A DNA stretch of 64,000 nt from Hydractinia symbiolongicarpus (Eukaryota > Cnidaria > Hydrozoa > Anthoathecata > Hydractiniidae). A program made the translations under genes and the position numbers. The notes under the pieces were generated by a model that did not search any database, was not told where the DNA came from, and saw nothing but the letters and a program-made list of their open reading frames with translations. Shown here in pieces: positions 11,501 through 20,781 of the stretch (its first letter is position 1; each line of letters begins with the position of its first letter). The stretch covers positions 10,009,501 through 10,073,500 of the forward strand of contig NC_079880.1 in assembly GCF_029227915.1 (NCBI RefSeq), written 5' to 3'.

Positions 11501-14500
11501 TTTACAATAAATCTAAAAAAACATAAAACAGTTAGAATCTTCACCTATGTCATATCATATTTGTGGATATTCTGCAACAGTGCGAATGTTGAAATTTGGT
11601 CTATTTTTCCTATAAGTAACGATAGCTCTGGACATAAAAGCAAGTTGAATATTGTCCTTCCCTATTGATATAGGATCATTGGCTCTAAACTTAAGGCAAA
11701 GGGAATTTACTTTCCAGAAATATTTACTTTAGGATTAAATGGCTTTAATCACTGAACAATAATAGTCTCCTATTGATAGTCTCATCTATCCTCTCTTCAA
11801 CCGTTTTTCTGCTTTGTAGCGTACATACTTACATTCTGACCAAGACAAAACAATGCTTTCTCTCCATACTCGTTGTTGTTCTGCAAATATGCTTCATCTT
11901 GATCCCCATGAAGAGTATCTTCTTTGTTGATTTTTTTCTCAGGTGGACCTTGGTACCATGTTACGACGTGGCGAATGTGTTCTCCTCGCTCCTTTGGATC
12001 AAATTTACATTTAAACTGCATTCGTTTATTTTTAACTCCCACTGAGATGACAGGATCACTTTTTAGTTTAGGATATTTACCTATAAGTGAGAAATTAAAA
12101 GACATCATCTCATATGAAGCAGTAATTAATCAAATTAATAATTAAGAAGTATATTCAAATGATATGTGATGAATTAAAAAAAATACCTCCTATCTATACA
12201 GATATCATCAAATCAAAATTGCATAGTGATTTTAGCCAATAACACAAACTGTAATTATTAGAAGCACCTACTTGAGCAGCCTGGAGTAAATCCAGTTGGT
12301 GATGATTCGCCCTCTTCACATTTAGTCTCTTTTCCTAAAAACAAATCAATAGAAAACAATAAAATCTAGTGTAACAACATTATCCAAGAGAAATATGTAT
12401 CTTGAATAGAAATTTTATTAAAAAAATAGAGTCGTGGATTTTGAAGGAACTTAGCTTAGACAAATATAAACTCTAATAGTCTAGTAATAGTGAGCTAACG
12501 AAACATCCAAATACACAAATTGCATTTCCTAGCTTTTCCTTAAATTGCCATTTCCTCACCCATATGAAAAGATTAGGTAATTATTTACCTTACCTTCTAG
12601 AAACAATGCAGTGTAATAATTTAGTGAAATGTTTTTAGTTTTTTAGGTATCTATGTACTGAAATTTGTACTATTCAATAGACACTTTCGAAATACATTCT
12701 GCCCATTACTTAATAGCTGCACATAAAGGGTGTTAACCCTTAAAGGACAGGCTGTGTTTGAAACGAATTTCTTTTTTCACTCAACACATAATCGAATTGG
12801 AAACTTGATCCGCGATCGGTGGGTGAGGACAAGATCTAGAGAGTTCATGTTTGGTAATGTTGGGTAGCCTAATTCATTTATATTTCTAAAACATCTGTAG
12901 CATTTCCTATGACAACCCAGACCTCAGGAGATATTATGGCCCAAATATGACCCTGTTTTTGCCCGATTTCGCCTGGATATTTGCAGGACCCGTACTTTAA
13001 AATTATTGTCTGTGCTACTTTAACGAGATAAGATAATAAAAAACCACAAACCGGCGCAATATCGCATTGGACATCCTGGAGTTGGTGGAAGATAATAAAC
13101 AAAATATTCTTTTCCATTCTTTGAACATTTTTTCACTCTCACTTCCCAAATTCTGGAGCAGCAAATTGTACCTGCTCGCAAACATGCTTTCATTTTTTTT
13201 GTTTCTCCTACTGTTGTTGGGTTTGTTCCATCCAACCAGACTGAACCCTTGGAACCTAAAAGAATAATATTTAGATTCAATTTATAATAAAATCATATCA
13301 CATGTATTTTAGAAGTTCTTTTAATGTCAGTTATATGTGATAATATGATCTAAAACTGTTTATAGTTAGTTCAATCAGGAAGTCTGTGGACAAGGGGAAA
13401 TAATACATCTTTGCTTTGCTAAAACATATTGTTCATCAAATTAAAGATGTCTAAAAAACTGATATAATTTCTTAAATACGTATTGATTATATAAAAATAA
13501 CTTTTGTTATTTAATAATGGTCCTTAAAAAGTTGGTTTTTGAACTCTGGTATATTACCATGCGACTGTAATTCCCGCTATATTGCGAAAAAGTTCACGAT
13601 TCTTTTTTTAAGGTTAAATTAAATCCATGATTTATTTGATACATGTACATACCTTGCTTTTAACTCAAACTTTCTAATAAAATAAACGTCAAACCTTTTG
13701 AACAACCTAACTAGCTATATCCTTTAAAATTTTGCATAGAAACATATCAGTTTATTGTATATAAAGACAGTATAAGCAAGAACAATAACTTTAAAGTATT
13801 TTTAGTTTATTAATTACCTTCTTAAAGCTATTCGGTCCGGAGGGGGGGGATCCCTTCCCCCCGTCATAGTATGTTCGTAAAACCCCGGACCGAACAGGGT
13901 TAAAGCTAGTAACGTAGCATTTTAACAAATACGTTGTCTCTGTTTACTGATATTTAATATACTTTACAGACCGTAACTTATTTTATCGCCAAAAAAAAAA
14001 ACTACAGGAAATTTTTTCTTAAAAAAAAAATAAAATAAAAAAGTAGCAAATTCATCATAAAAAATTAATTATTCATAAACAGGTTGTCTAGACGTCTATG
14101 TGATTCTAAAGTTTGTATCATTTCTTGCACCTTGACTTTTTGTGAGTTTTACGTTTATTACACGCCATTTCTTAAAATGTGCGGAATCGAGCTTATTGGA
14201 TCATTTCGTAGCCTTTTTAAACACGAAAAGACATGTACAGAGAGATTCACTCTGCACTTTGAATCTTTTATGAGCTGTATCTTCTATCTAAAAAACTAGA
14301 ACACCTACCGCAACCGTATTTTGGTGGACAAGAAGTCGGCATTTCCCCACCAGCTCCACTGGTGAAACGATACCACGTTGCTAGCCATTTACGATCGCAT
14401 GTTGTGGCGTGACTTGAAGATGGAAGCTTGTAGCCAATACTTCTTTGATAGTTGTCAACTGCAGTATAATCAGCGCAAGGTTCTAAAAAAAATTAAAAAA

Positions 14501-17500
14501 AAACGTTTCTCTATAATATTGCTGAGTCTCCTTTTTATTCTCCAATAAAAACGAAAACTATTTTAACAAATCATTTAAAAGATCATGTGTATTGCAGTAA
14601 GCCGTAAACACGTACGCCTGGAAGATTTAGCGAATAATGAATTTTGATCATTGTATCTTTCAGGAATTATTACGTTTTGGATAAGTTTTAAAAATTAGGA
14701 TTGAAAATTTACAACATATTTTTTATGTCCATACGCAAGATAAAATTATAATAATGCAAGGTTTGGAATTTGAAATTAATTACTTCATTTAATTTGACTG
14801 TCCCATTCACCCTACATTGTATACATACATACATAGATTGTGCATTATCCAAGTCGTGTCAGATTTGTATGAAAATTGAGTTGATGGTTATTCTGCAAGT
14901 GTTTTCGAACAATGACCAATCTCGTCCCCAGGACTTGTTAGGCTTTTTATATTTGGGCGTCCAAATATAAAAAGCTTAACAAGTCCTGAGAACAAAGTTG
15001 AACAATGACTAAATTTATTTAACTAGAATTATGTTGGCAATCGTTTGTTTTACTGTGCACGGAATTTCTACGCAGTTGGGTTTGCGAGACCGTGAGCGGA
15101 TTAAGGTCTGACTTACGTGGAATATTGAATCAAAGTTATATTAAAAAAAAGTGTTCCTACTTCACCTTAGGTTTAAGTTTTAAAAAATACTGCGAAAATT
15201 AGGTGCATTTTCTAAAGTATAAAACTCTACAAGCAAAAAAAATGTTTGTTGTGTTGTAAAAAAGCAAGAAGAAAATGTAGTTAATTTTTAAGAAGCTCCT
15301 ACCTGCTTTTAGTTTTAAAATATTTACATTTTAAGAACAGTCAAGCCTGTATAATACGGCCACTCTGGTCATTTTAGGTAGGTTGCCGTTTTAAATACAT
15401 CTGCAAGGCCAGCCTCTGGCAGGTTTTCCTTTCTGTCTTCACTACAGCTTGTAAAAAGCAAGAAACGTTTGAAATTATGCAAACACTGTGATCTCCAAGC
15501 ACTGTTATCACTTGCATGACGGACCCAACAGGTGGTCGACAGGTGCCAACCTTTGGCAAATGATAGTCTTATAAAGTAGCAAATGACCATAAAACTGGCA
15601 CTTGTCGGACACTATGGACCAAACGTGGTCGACCGGTGCCCGTCTTATGCAGATGGTATTTATAGTAGGTTTGGCTGTATAAACTAACTTTGGCTTCGTA
15701 AAAAACAGCTCACATAACAACAAATTTGTACATATATGTAACTACTTGCTTAAAGACAAACTCACTCGTCGTGAAGCATTCGTATTTAACTGTAAGATAT
15801 TTAAACACCGTAGGACAGGGATCACCGAACCGACTGTTTGACGCTGACACTACACATCTCTGCTTGTTTTCACAAAAATGTTTAACAACTTTTAAAGAAT
15901 TTCTGGACCGACATCCAGTCCGACCTGTGTTTGATCCGGTTGGACATATGGAGCGCGAAAGTCGGCCGTACATTGCATCTTTTATTTGAATGATGGAACT
16001 TTGCGGACATGCTATAGATTGTGTTCTGCCTTCACATATGGTAACTAGAGTGAAATGAATTGGAAAATTAACCTCGTTTCCATGGCTTTTTGCGTGTAAC
16101 AACGTAAAAGTAGGTTGTAAGTGACTCCATTCATGATTTCATTCTTGTTGCGAGACAAAAAGCCGTAGAATCGAAGTTGCAGGGCTGATGGAGCGTTGGT
16201 TAACGACAGAAGTATTTTGTTACTTGAGCTCATCTGGATTATAATCCTTTTCAATTTATCACCGTTTTGTCTTACAGAAAGTGCAGGGAGAGCTGGCTTA
16301 ATCAAGCCCCATAGCAAAATCGTTTGGAAAGGTTGAAAGATTGCCACAGTTTGCCCTATGGAGAAATGTTTCAAAATGGACAGCTTTGATCATCTAATCG
16401 CAATGCAAATCTTGCTTAGGTGACTTATAGTGCAACCCTAGAAATTTAGTGTAGAAAATCATGACATTGTCATGTTAGCCTTAGGTGTTGATGTGTTTGG
16501 GTGTAGTATGTTAACAAAGTTGAAAGATGCAGAAAAATGCTGCTTCTCGTGTTTCTTGTACTTTTGCAGGCAAAAACTTTCGCATTTTTGGCCTTTTTTC
16601 GTGAACGGTTTTACCTTTACAAATTTCAAAACAGCAAAAAGTTTTTTCACGGGAAAATTTGTTGTTATCAAAAAACATAATGACATGTGCATGGATATTA
16701 TTAATACGTACACAATTTCTCCATTTTTTAATCTCTCGTTCTATTACAACCTTTGTCTCTTTTTTTCTCTTTGCCATGCTAAACATTTCTCTAATATACT
16801 TATTTTCTCCAGTACTTGTCGCAGCTTTCTTCCTTTTTTGTATTTTGCGTTGAAACAGGTGGAGTGTTCACTACTGTAGGTGAATTCATTACAAAATTTA
16901 AAAGATACAGGCTCAATATAACACGGTAGAATTTGAATTAATATGTGGTAGCAAAATTCAGCGGTACATTGGTGAAGATAAAGATAAAAAAAACAATGAC
17001 GGAACTGATTCTGAGTGGAAAGTTGAAGAACTTTTTTTTACTTTAAACAAGAAAAACAATAAAAATTTAGTAAACAATCTTATTTTTTGCTCATTTGCGA
17101 AAGTTTTTTTAAAGCGAAATAGCCTTATTCTTCCGCAAAATGCGAAAGCTTATTCCATAAATATCGCATTTTTTTGACACGCGAAGGTTTCTTCCCGCGA
17201 AAGTTTTTGCCCTTAGGGTACTGCCAAATTGTCAAAACGCGCTTTTCCCGAGCTTTTATAAATCAAGTGTTGCGCAATATGGCCATTACGAACTGAGCGC
17301 GGAAAGTATTATCAAAGCGCGTATAAGTTCTTACTCTGATCATAAAAAGGTGTCGTAAAGTGATTCCAAAATGGCGGAGTCACTGATGACGTAATTTGTA
17401 AAAATAGTTGTAATATAGGTATGTATAAACCGCAGAAAAACTGCGGGAAATAGAAAATTTGGAATATAACAGCTTTCAATGTGGTTAATAATAGTACCTA

Positions 17501-18631
17501 TAGTAAGAACACTCGATTTATTAAAGTGCGGGAAAAGCGCGTTTTAGCAATTTTATAGTCCTTGAAAAGCGGGAGGTCTTATATTTTTGCGCCTTACAAC
17601 TTTCTTACTAAACGCATCAACACCTAAGGCTGCTGTGACGAGTAACGTATTTTCTACACGAACTTTATGGAGCCTCCTGAGTGTCTCCTCATAGACTAAA
17701 TTTTATTGATGAAAAAACAAAAGAAGTTATTATTATTTTCTCTAAAGTTTTGGCGCACTTGGTTCTGCACTAGGATCAGCAGAAAAATCATTCTCATAGC
17801 CTTGATGCGTTGCTTATTCCGCCATTTTGAAAATCTCTTATGTGTACATTCAGTATTGTTGTTTTTAAAGATTAATCTTACATATATTTACATATTTGTC
17901 GTCTTTTGATTTGAAATTAGCATTAAATATTTGTTTTTTAACGTTTTAAAATCAACAAAAATTTGCGAAATACTTATGGAATACTTTAACCACATCTTTC
18001 AGTAAAGTGGTATAATTCGTGCAGCACAACTTTTGATTTTCGAGCAGAACAATCGACTCTCAAAAAGTCTGCTTGAAATTAACTTCTTTACAATAATTTA
18101 TGTCCAATTGTTCACTGTGTCAACATCAACAACAAATTTTACATAATAAAAAATTGAAGGGGTTGCTTAAAACATTTTTAAGATAAGTGAACAATATGAT
18201 GGCGGGAGTATTATAACCATTCTTGACCTTGGAGCTTTTTGAGATTAAAACCTCGAAAGTACTACTTTCAAGTTTAATTTAAAAATCTCTGGCGTCCAGA
18301 ATGCATTATGACTTTTCCACTGAGACATATCATCGCCTCTGCAGCTCCAGTATTCACACTTTTAGTCTCACATCAAGCAGAAAAAAAGAAAGGTGGCTTT
18401 TAACCATGAAAACGAGGTTAAAACTATTACACTGTTCATAATAAAAAAAAAACCATAACACAATAATTTTAGACTATCAAAAATAACACAAGAATTACAG
18501 ACTTCAAAAAAAACCATCTTTTATTTCACTATATATTACGTTACAAATGTTCCACCATTACCTGTGTTATCAGCTTTGGACCAGCCAAAAAGATAAAGCG
18601 TTATGATGAAGTAACATCTCATTTTCAGCAT
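5088..18631 (-). CDS. VWDE: VWDE-like multidomain transmembrane protein (20 exons)
   Basis: CDS exons in transcription order: 18631-18562, 16044-15766, 14482-14309, 13255-13052, 12334-12272, 12080-11833, 11512-11423, 11032-10709, 10581-10444, 10126-9941, 9546-9317, 8935-8742, 8427-8150, 7998-7761, 7639-7503, 6837-6571, 6479-6365, 6071-5717, 5598-5558, 5401-5088. All joins are GT-AG and phase-compatible. The total of 3,945 nt is 1,314 codons plus stop, which strongly supports the model. Domain order (residues): signal peptide 1-20, SUEL-type lectin 24-116, D8C 117-242, Ig-like 264-376, Calx-beta-like 377-484, vWD about 485-669, Cys-rich region with RRKRR at 740-744, EGF in 827-905, VWDE core 906-1078, cadherin-like 1079-1175, EGF-like to about 1210, transmembrane 1222-1248, 66-residue tail. 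The D8C-vWD-EGF order and 'GLCDIRKQDC' are typical of VWDE, a secreted or surface protein known from vertebrates. The lectin and transmembrane ends differ from the vertebrate form. Exact ligand unknown. Confidence 0.88.
5717..6071 (-). CDS. VWDE: Cadherin-like sandwich and EGF-like exon
   Basis: Phase 1-2 exon. 'NKPPVFKALVQKLKPF', 'IPASDPEKQRLTYEFVG' and 'AGVLTWYPTQNKTYEF' follow the dystroglycan/cadherin-like pattern (PPVF...DPE.Q.L.Y...G.L.W.P). It ends with a cysteine-rich EGF-like segment, 'CICEGRNGGICVWKG'. Acceptor ttttag, donor gtgagt. This domain lies close to the membrane in the deduced protein. Confidence 0.85.
6365..7639 (-). CDS. VWDE: VWDE core region (three exons)
   Basis: Exon 7639-7503 contains 'FNGLCDIRKQDCYRTRVMG' and 'STSLTCRM', a signature I recognise from VWDE proteins. 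I placed its donor at gtatgt (7502), which alone joins in phase with the next exon. Exon 6837-6571 carries 'VGQLLSFGEISCLLP' and 'NKTLFLVYDSKCMDC'. Exon 6479-6365 carries 'CFAPGDANPNDWCQVC'. The 137-nt exon sits 29 bases from a Helitron-like insertion (7116-7473) in the following intron. Function beyond an extracellular scaffold is unknown. Confidence 0.82.
7116..7473 (-). mobile_element. Tandem short Helitron-like units in a VWDE intron
   Basis: Read on the + strand it starts CTAG at 7116 after an A and ends ..ttaaagaga before a T at 7474. On the - strand that is A-TC....CTAG-T, the Helitron end and target rule. Inside are about three diverged units with the CCCGTGGA/TCCACGGG hairpin (one near 7216-7240), the 'cgtgtttccgt' motif and a short GACA stretch. 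Non-autonomous, no ORF. Confidence 0.7.
7761..7998 (-). CDS. VWDE: EGF-like domain exon
   Basis: Phase 0-1 exon with a helical lead-in (DDYKVGFESAINTMIADCEE) and a compact EGF-like module: 'CPNECSGRGSCQNATCVC' then DKDYITADC. The cysteine spacing is that of the VWDE/tenascin type EGF, without the calcium-binding D.N consensus. Acceptor tttcag before 7,998, donor gtagcc after 7,761. In vertebrate VWDE such EGF repeats are more numerous; here they are few. Confidence 0.85.
8150..8935 (-). CDS. VWDE: Cys-rich region with a furin-like RRKRR site, two exons
   Basis: Exon 8935-8742 encodes 'CTCQETCCGKRSVNC' and neighbouring cysteines. Exon 8427-8150 starts 'GAEHCGRRKRRAIAVENV' and continues with 'CTKAIQDSTAGKAC' and 'DINEFVDQCVFDVK'. 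RRKRR (residues 740-744 of the short form) matches the proprotein convertase consensus, so the ectodomain may be processed into two chains held by disulfides. The trailing segment is the helical Cys-rich part that follows vWD in VWDE relatives. Phases 2-1 and 1-0. Confidence 0.8.
9317..10581 (-). CDS. VWDE: von Willebrand factor D domain, three exons
   Basis: Exon 10581-10444 begins the domain with 'CTSTGDPHIRTFDGLYYNHF'. Exon 10126-9941 has paired cysteines 'FRCHTVSCNCG' and 'VDMCRDN'. Exon 9546-9317 ends it with 'YYANIVVQLPSDDYKNTTGL' then CGTFDG and GNDM. GDPH and CG.FDG are the hallmarks of vWD domains, which act in disulfide-linked assembly and ligand binding. Phases 0-0, 0-0 and 0-2. 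The GDPH motif is the site where some vWD proteins, such as mucins, self-cleave; whether that occurs here is unknown. Confidence 0.92.
10709..11032 (-). CDS. VWDE: Calx-beta-like exon upstream of vWD
   Basis: A phase 0-0 exon of 108 codons. It contains 'VVEVVAKRDFVDDGDQTMHL', where the acidic D.VDDGDQ stretch resembles the calcium-binding turn of Calx-beta-like sandwiches, and it precedes the vWD domain as in VWDE homologues. Cysteines (IVCQDGTENCEV, DYCTMKF, WNCYKN) fit an extracellular location. Acceptor attccag, donor gtatat. The fold assignment is inference from the motif. Confidence 0.8.
11423..12334 (-). CDS. VWDE: Cys linker and Ig-like/beta-sandwich region (three exons)
   Basis: Exon 12334-12272 is a 63-nt linker (CEEGESSPTGFTPGC). 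Exon 12080-11833 holds 'PVISVGVKNKRMQFKCKF' and 'VVTWYQGPP', an Ig-like B-C strand pattern with Cys and Trp. Exon 11512-11423 completes it with 'IYCKVQSHYV' and 'NEFFAGFK'. Phases are 1-1, 1-0 and 0-0. The switch from phase 1 to phase 0 happens inside this region, where the N-terminal modules end and the conserved VWDE core begins. Spacing resembles the region after D8C in other VWDE proteins. Confidence 0.8.
13052..14482 (-). CDS. VWDE: D8C (uromodulin/VWDE-type) domain, two exons
   Basis: Exon 14482-14309 encodes 'WLATWYRFTSGAGGEMPTSC' and ends CPPKYGCG. Exon 13255-13052 continues with 'GSVWLDGTNP', 'GTICCSRIWEVRVKKC' and 'YFVYYLPPTPGCPMRYC'. The WYRF..MPT.C, followed by VWL.G and FVYYL..TPGC, is the D8C signature shared by uromodulin, GP2, OIT3 and VWDE. 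Both exons are phase 1-1. The donor at 13,051 is gtttgt, weak but the only one that keeps frame. D8C is a disulfide-rich extracellular fold of poorly defined function. Confidence 0.88.
13828..13900. repeat. G/C-run foldback element, arms CTATTCGGTCCGG
   Basis: Left arm 'gctattcggtccgg' with a run of G, right arm with a run of C then 'ccggaccgaacagggt'. It lies in the intron between 13,255 and 14,309. TTAA occurs at both edges (13822 and 13900), compatible with a TTAA target. Sister copies with the same arms are at about 31,540-31,588 and 40,371-40,420. Confidence 0.7.
14917..15000. mobile_element. 84-bp MITE with 9-bp target duplication
   Basis: A near-perfect foldback: 'ctcgtccccaggacttgtta' and on through 'tatttgg' faces 'ccaaatataaaaagc' through 'aacaagtcctgagaac', with a loop of only about four bases. 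It is flanked by the direct repeat AACAATGAC (14,908-14,916 and 15,001-15,009). Nine-base duplications are typical of Mutator-type elements. The arms resemble the foldbacks at 4.2 and 48.8 kb. It lies in a VWDE intron. Confidence 0.85.
15337..15682. repeat. Inverted-repeat-bounded element with internal duplication
   Basis: Left end 'acagtcaagcctgtataata', right end 'tatagtaggtttggctgt', imperfect inverted repeats of about 18 bases. Inside, 'caggtggtcgacaggtgcc' (about 15,530) and 'cgtggtcgaccggtgcc' (about 15,628) repeat about 97 bases apart. It ends about 80 bases before the lectin exon. Probably an old non-autonomous DNA transposon; no clear target duplication. Confidence 0.5.
15766..16044 (-). 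CDS. VWDE: SUEL-type (galactose/rhamnose-binding) lectin exon
   Basis: One 93-codon, phase 1-1 exon encodes a complete lectin module: 'CEGRTQSIACPQSSIIQIKD' at the start, 'YGRLSRSICP' in the middle, 'CENKQRCVVSASNSRFGDPC' and 'KYLTVKYEC' at the end. This Cys and YG/DPC arrangement is that of the Gal_Lectin (SUEL) family, which binds galactosides or rhamnosides outside the cell. Acceptor ctctag before 16,044, donor gtgagt after 15,766. Human VWDE is not known to me to carry this module, so it is a lineage-specific addition by inference. Confidence 0.88.
16432..17680. mobile_element. Non-autonomous element with long imperfect inverted ends (first intron)
   Basis: 'gtgtagaaaat' followed about 25 bases later by 'agccttaggtgttgatg' on the left (16,450-16,497) is mirrored by 'catcaacacctaaggct' then 'attttctacac' on the right (17,608-17,660). 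The interior has many gcgcgaaaagcg-type motifs and no coherent coding frame. Target duplication not resolved. Confidence 0.55.
18562..18631 (-). CDS. VWDE: Signal-peptide first exon of the short VWDE-like form
   Basis: ATG at 18,631 (reverse strand) followed by 23 codons, MLKMRCYFIITLYLFGWSKA then DNT, and a phase-1 donor (g|gtaatg). The hydrophobic core and small residue before the expected cleavage site look like a signal peptide. Upstream sequence is AT-rich with TATA-like stretches near 18,750-18,775, which could be its promoter. It provides secretion directly in front of the lectin exon. The exon is an alternative to the TSP1-bearing start 3.5 kb further upstream. Confidence 0.75.
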
Positions 18632-20781
18632 GGTGTATAGTTTCTTATATGAAGAAAATCAGTTTTGAATACGACTAACCGGAATGTAGAAAATATCTAC
18701 TTCTATGCCTCGCAACCGAGTTACAGATCAAATAAATAAATAAATAAATATATAAGCTTATGCAAATATATATATATTGCTGTTTTGTGTGTGCCTTAAA
18801 GATTTTTATACAAATAGCACTCATGCCCTATTAAAAGTTAACAGTATATATAACTTGTGAAAGACTGGGTACTAGGGTTTAAGTGACATTGCTTTGTCGC
18901 CGTTTTATTGTGGGAAGGTATTAATTTGGGTGGGTTGAAAATTTGAGTTTCTAATTCTTTTCGAGTTTCGTTGAGTCATGCTTCATCTTGTTGAAAGTGA
19001 CAAAACAAAGCTTAGTGGGTATAAGAGGATTTGGCTGTGTGAGAGATCGAGATAACGAAATCTAATATGAACACAATTCCACTTTGTTGCGACGAACGGA
19101 CTACTGTGAATTTTTAATAGATTATCGACTATTTTTTTATATTGGTTATATTTTGTTCAAAATAACTACCAGCTTGGAAATAGCGATCCCCTGTATATTT
19201 ACAACGAGGATGAACCTGGTGCCGCAAATATGCACCACTGGCGAACCAGTATTTTTTTTCGCAGGGTGCATGGAATACCAATGCAGGAAATATTATTGTA
19301 CAATGGGCAAAATACCATGCAGTTTTTCAAAGGTAAACTTAAAAATGGTTGTGGGATTCCTGCTTTGTGCTAAGGATGCACGAATTAGCAAAGGCCAGAT
19401 TTACTATGAACTAATGTCGGTGGATTTTTCCCTGGAGTGACAAATACTCCAAAAAATATTACGACATATTTGGTCATGCGCATGCGCTTCCTACTTAGAA
19501 TCTGAGAGAATAGAACAAGAAACATCATAGAAAATTATTTTGAAAAGCACAATTTTTTTTAACAAGAAACATTTACACGTACTGGCATTGTTGGATGGCT
19601 ACACTTTGGTGTTGTTTCAATTGGTGAAACATTAGGTGAAACATTAATAACAGGAAGCTTAGATATAGAAAACATCTTTGGAGGCATGTTAAGATGTTTA
19701 CCGTATCTATTCTATTTGAGTTTATGCGTATATTTTTTCATATTTAACCTATTTTACGTACAAAATAAATAAGATTTGATATAAAATTGGTACGAATAAA
19801 AATAATTCCTAGTATCTAACGTTTGTTTTATTTCATGACTTTTAAATGTTCACAACAAGATGTTGTTGACATTACGTAATCGAAAATGTCCATAAATCCG
19901 TACTCCCGATGACATGTTACATCACAACTTTGTTTCTTGAAAGTGCTTATCCAGGCGTGTTAAAGCGTTAAACTGATGTTGTTATACGTGAAAAAATATA
20001 TACTGTTGAAACTCTATTAAACAGACATAAAAATCGGACATCTACATAGACGTGCAAGTAATTCTCTGAGTAGATAGCGCTACGGTAAAGGCTTTATGGG
20101 ACAATTTCTTATAAAAGTGTTGTACAGCGGGCAGCTATAAGATGGAGATTTTTTAAAATGACATTTTTCTTTTAAATAGATTTTCTGTTAAGTCAACACA
20201 AGACGCAGAAATTTTCATAAAAGAAGTACGCACATTGTTTTTTTTCTTTTCGACATTATTGATCTTTTTTGACACCTTTCTTCGGTGTCTCTGTTTTCTT
20301 AGGTGGCATATTTAGGCGAAATCTTTATAAAGCGGGCATCTCCATAAAGCCTGAATCTCCATAAAGTATGCATCTCCATAAAGCACTTTTTCCACACACA
20401 GTCGTATTATTGAAGTTATTTAGCAGACATACCACTTATCACAAATAAACGATAATGGCAACCTTCTTGTCATATTATAATTTCTGACGTCATAGACAGT
20501 CACTTTTTTGGAAAAAAGCACGTGATAAAATGCTAATGATAAACAATAGTCATAGTATTTGAGTCAGCAGTACATAAGGTATTAAAATTTGGATTTGACG
20601 TCGGGAATTTATACCCACTCCCCCTCCCCTTCATCTTCTTTATCCTCCATACCAAATAGGGTTTAACGTTTAACTAAACAAGAATGTTCATGTGTTTTTT
20701 TCTGTTCTGCTTTTCTTAGATACGTTGTGTGTGAAAAAAAAAGTGTTTCAAAGCTCTACAAAACATGCGTGATAAACCTAC
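18632..20781. other. Interval between the two VWDE 5' starts
   Basis: Holds a short AAATA run near 18,730, a Cys-rich 118-codon + strand frame at 19,084-19,440 with no recognised domain, and three 'ctccataaagc' units at 20,334-20,384. I see no further exon on the - strand, so it reads as intron and/or promoter of the short form. Confidence 0.4.

Noticed and set aside
16472-16879. 135-codon ORF
   Set aside because: Lies within an inverted-repeat-bounded element, with overlapping frames on both strands and no domain.
19084-19440. 118-codon + strand Cys-containing ORF
   Set aside because: No recognisable domain, AT-rich low-complexity start, lies in a VWDE intron or promoter region, and has no supporting splice structure.
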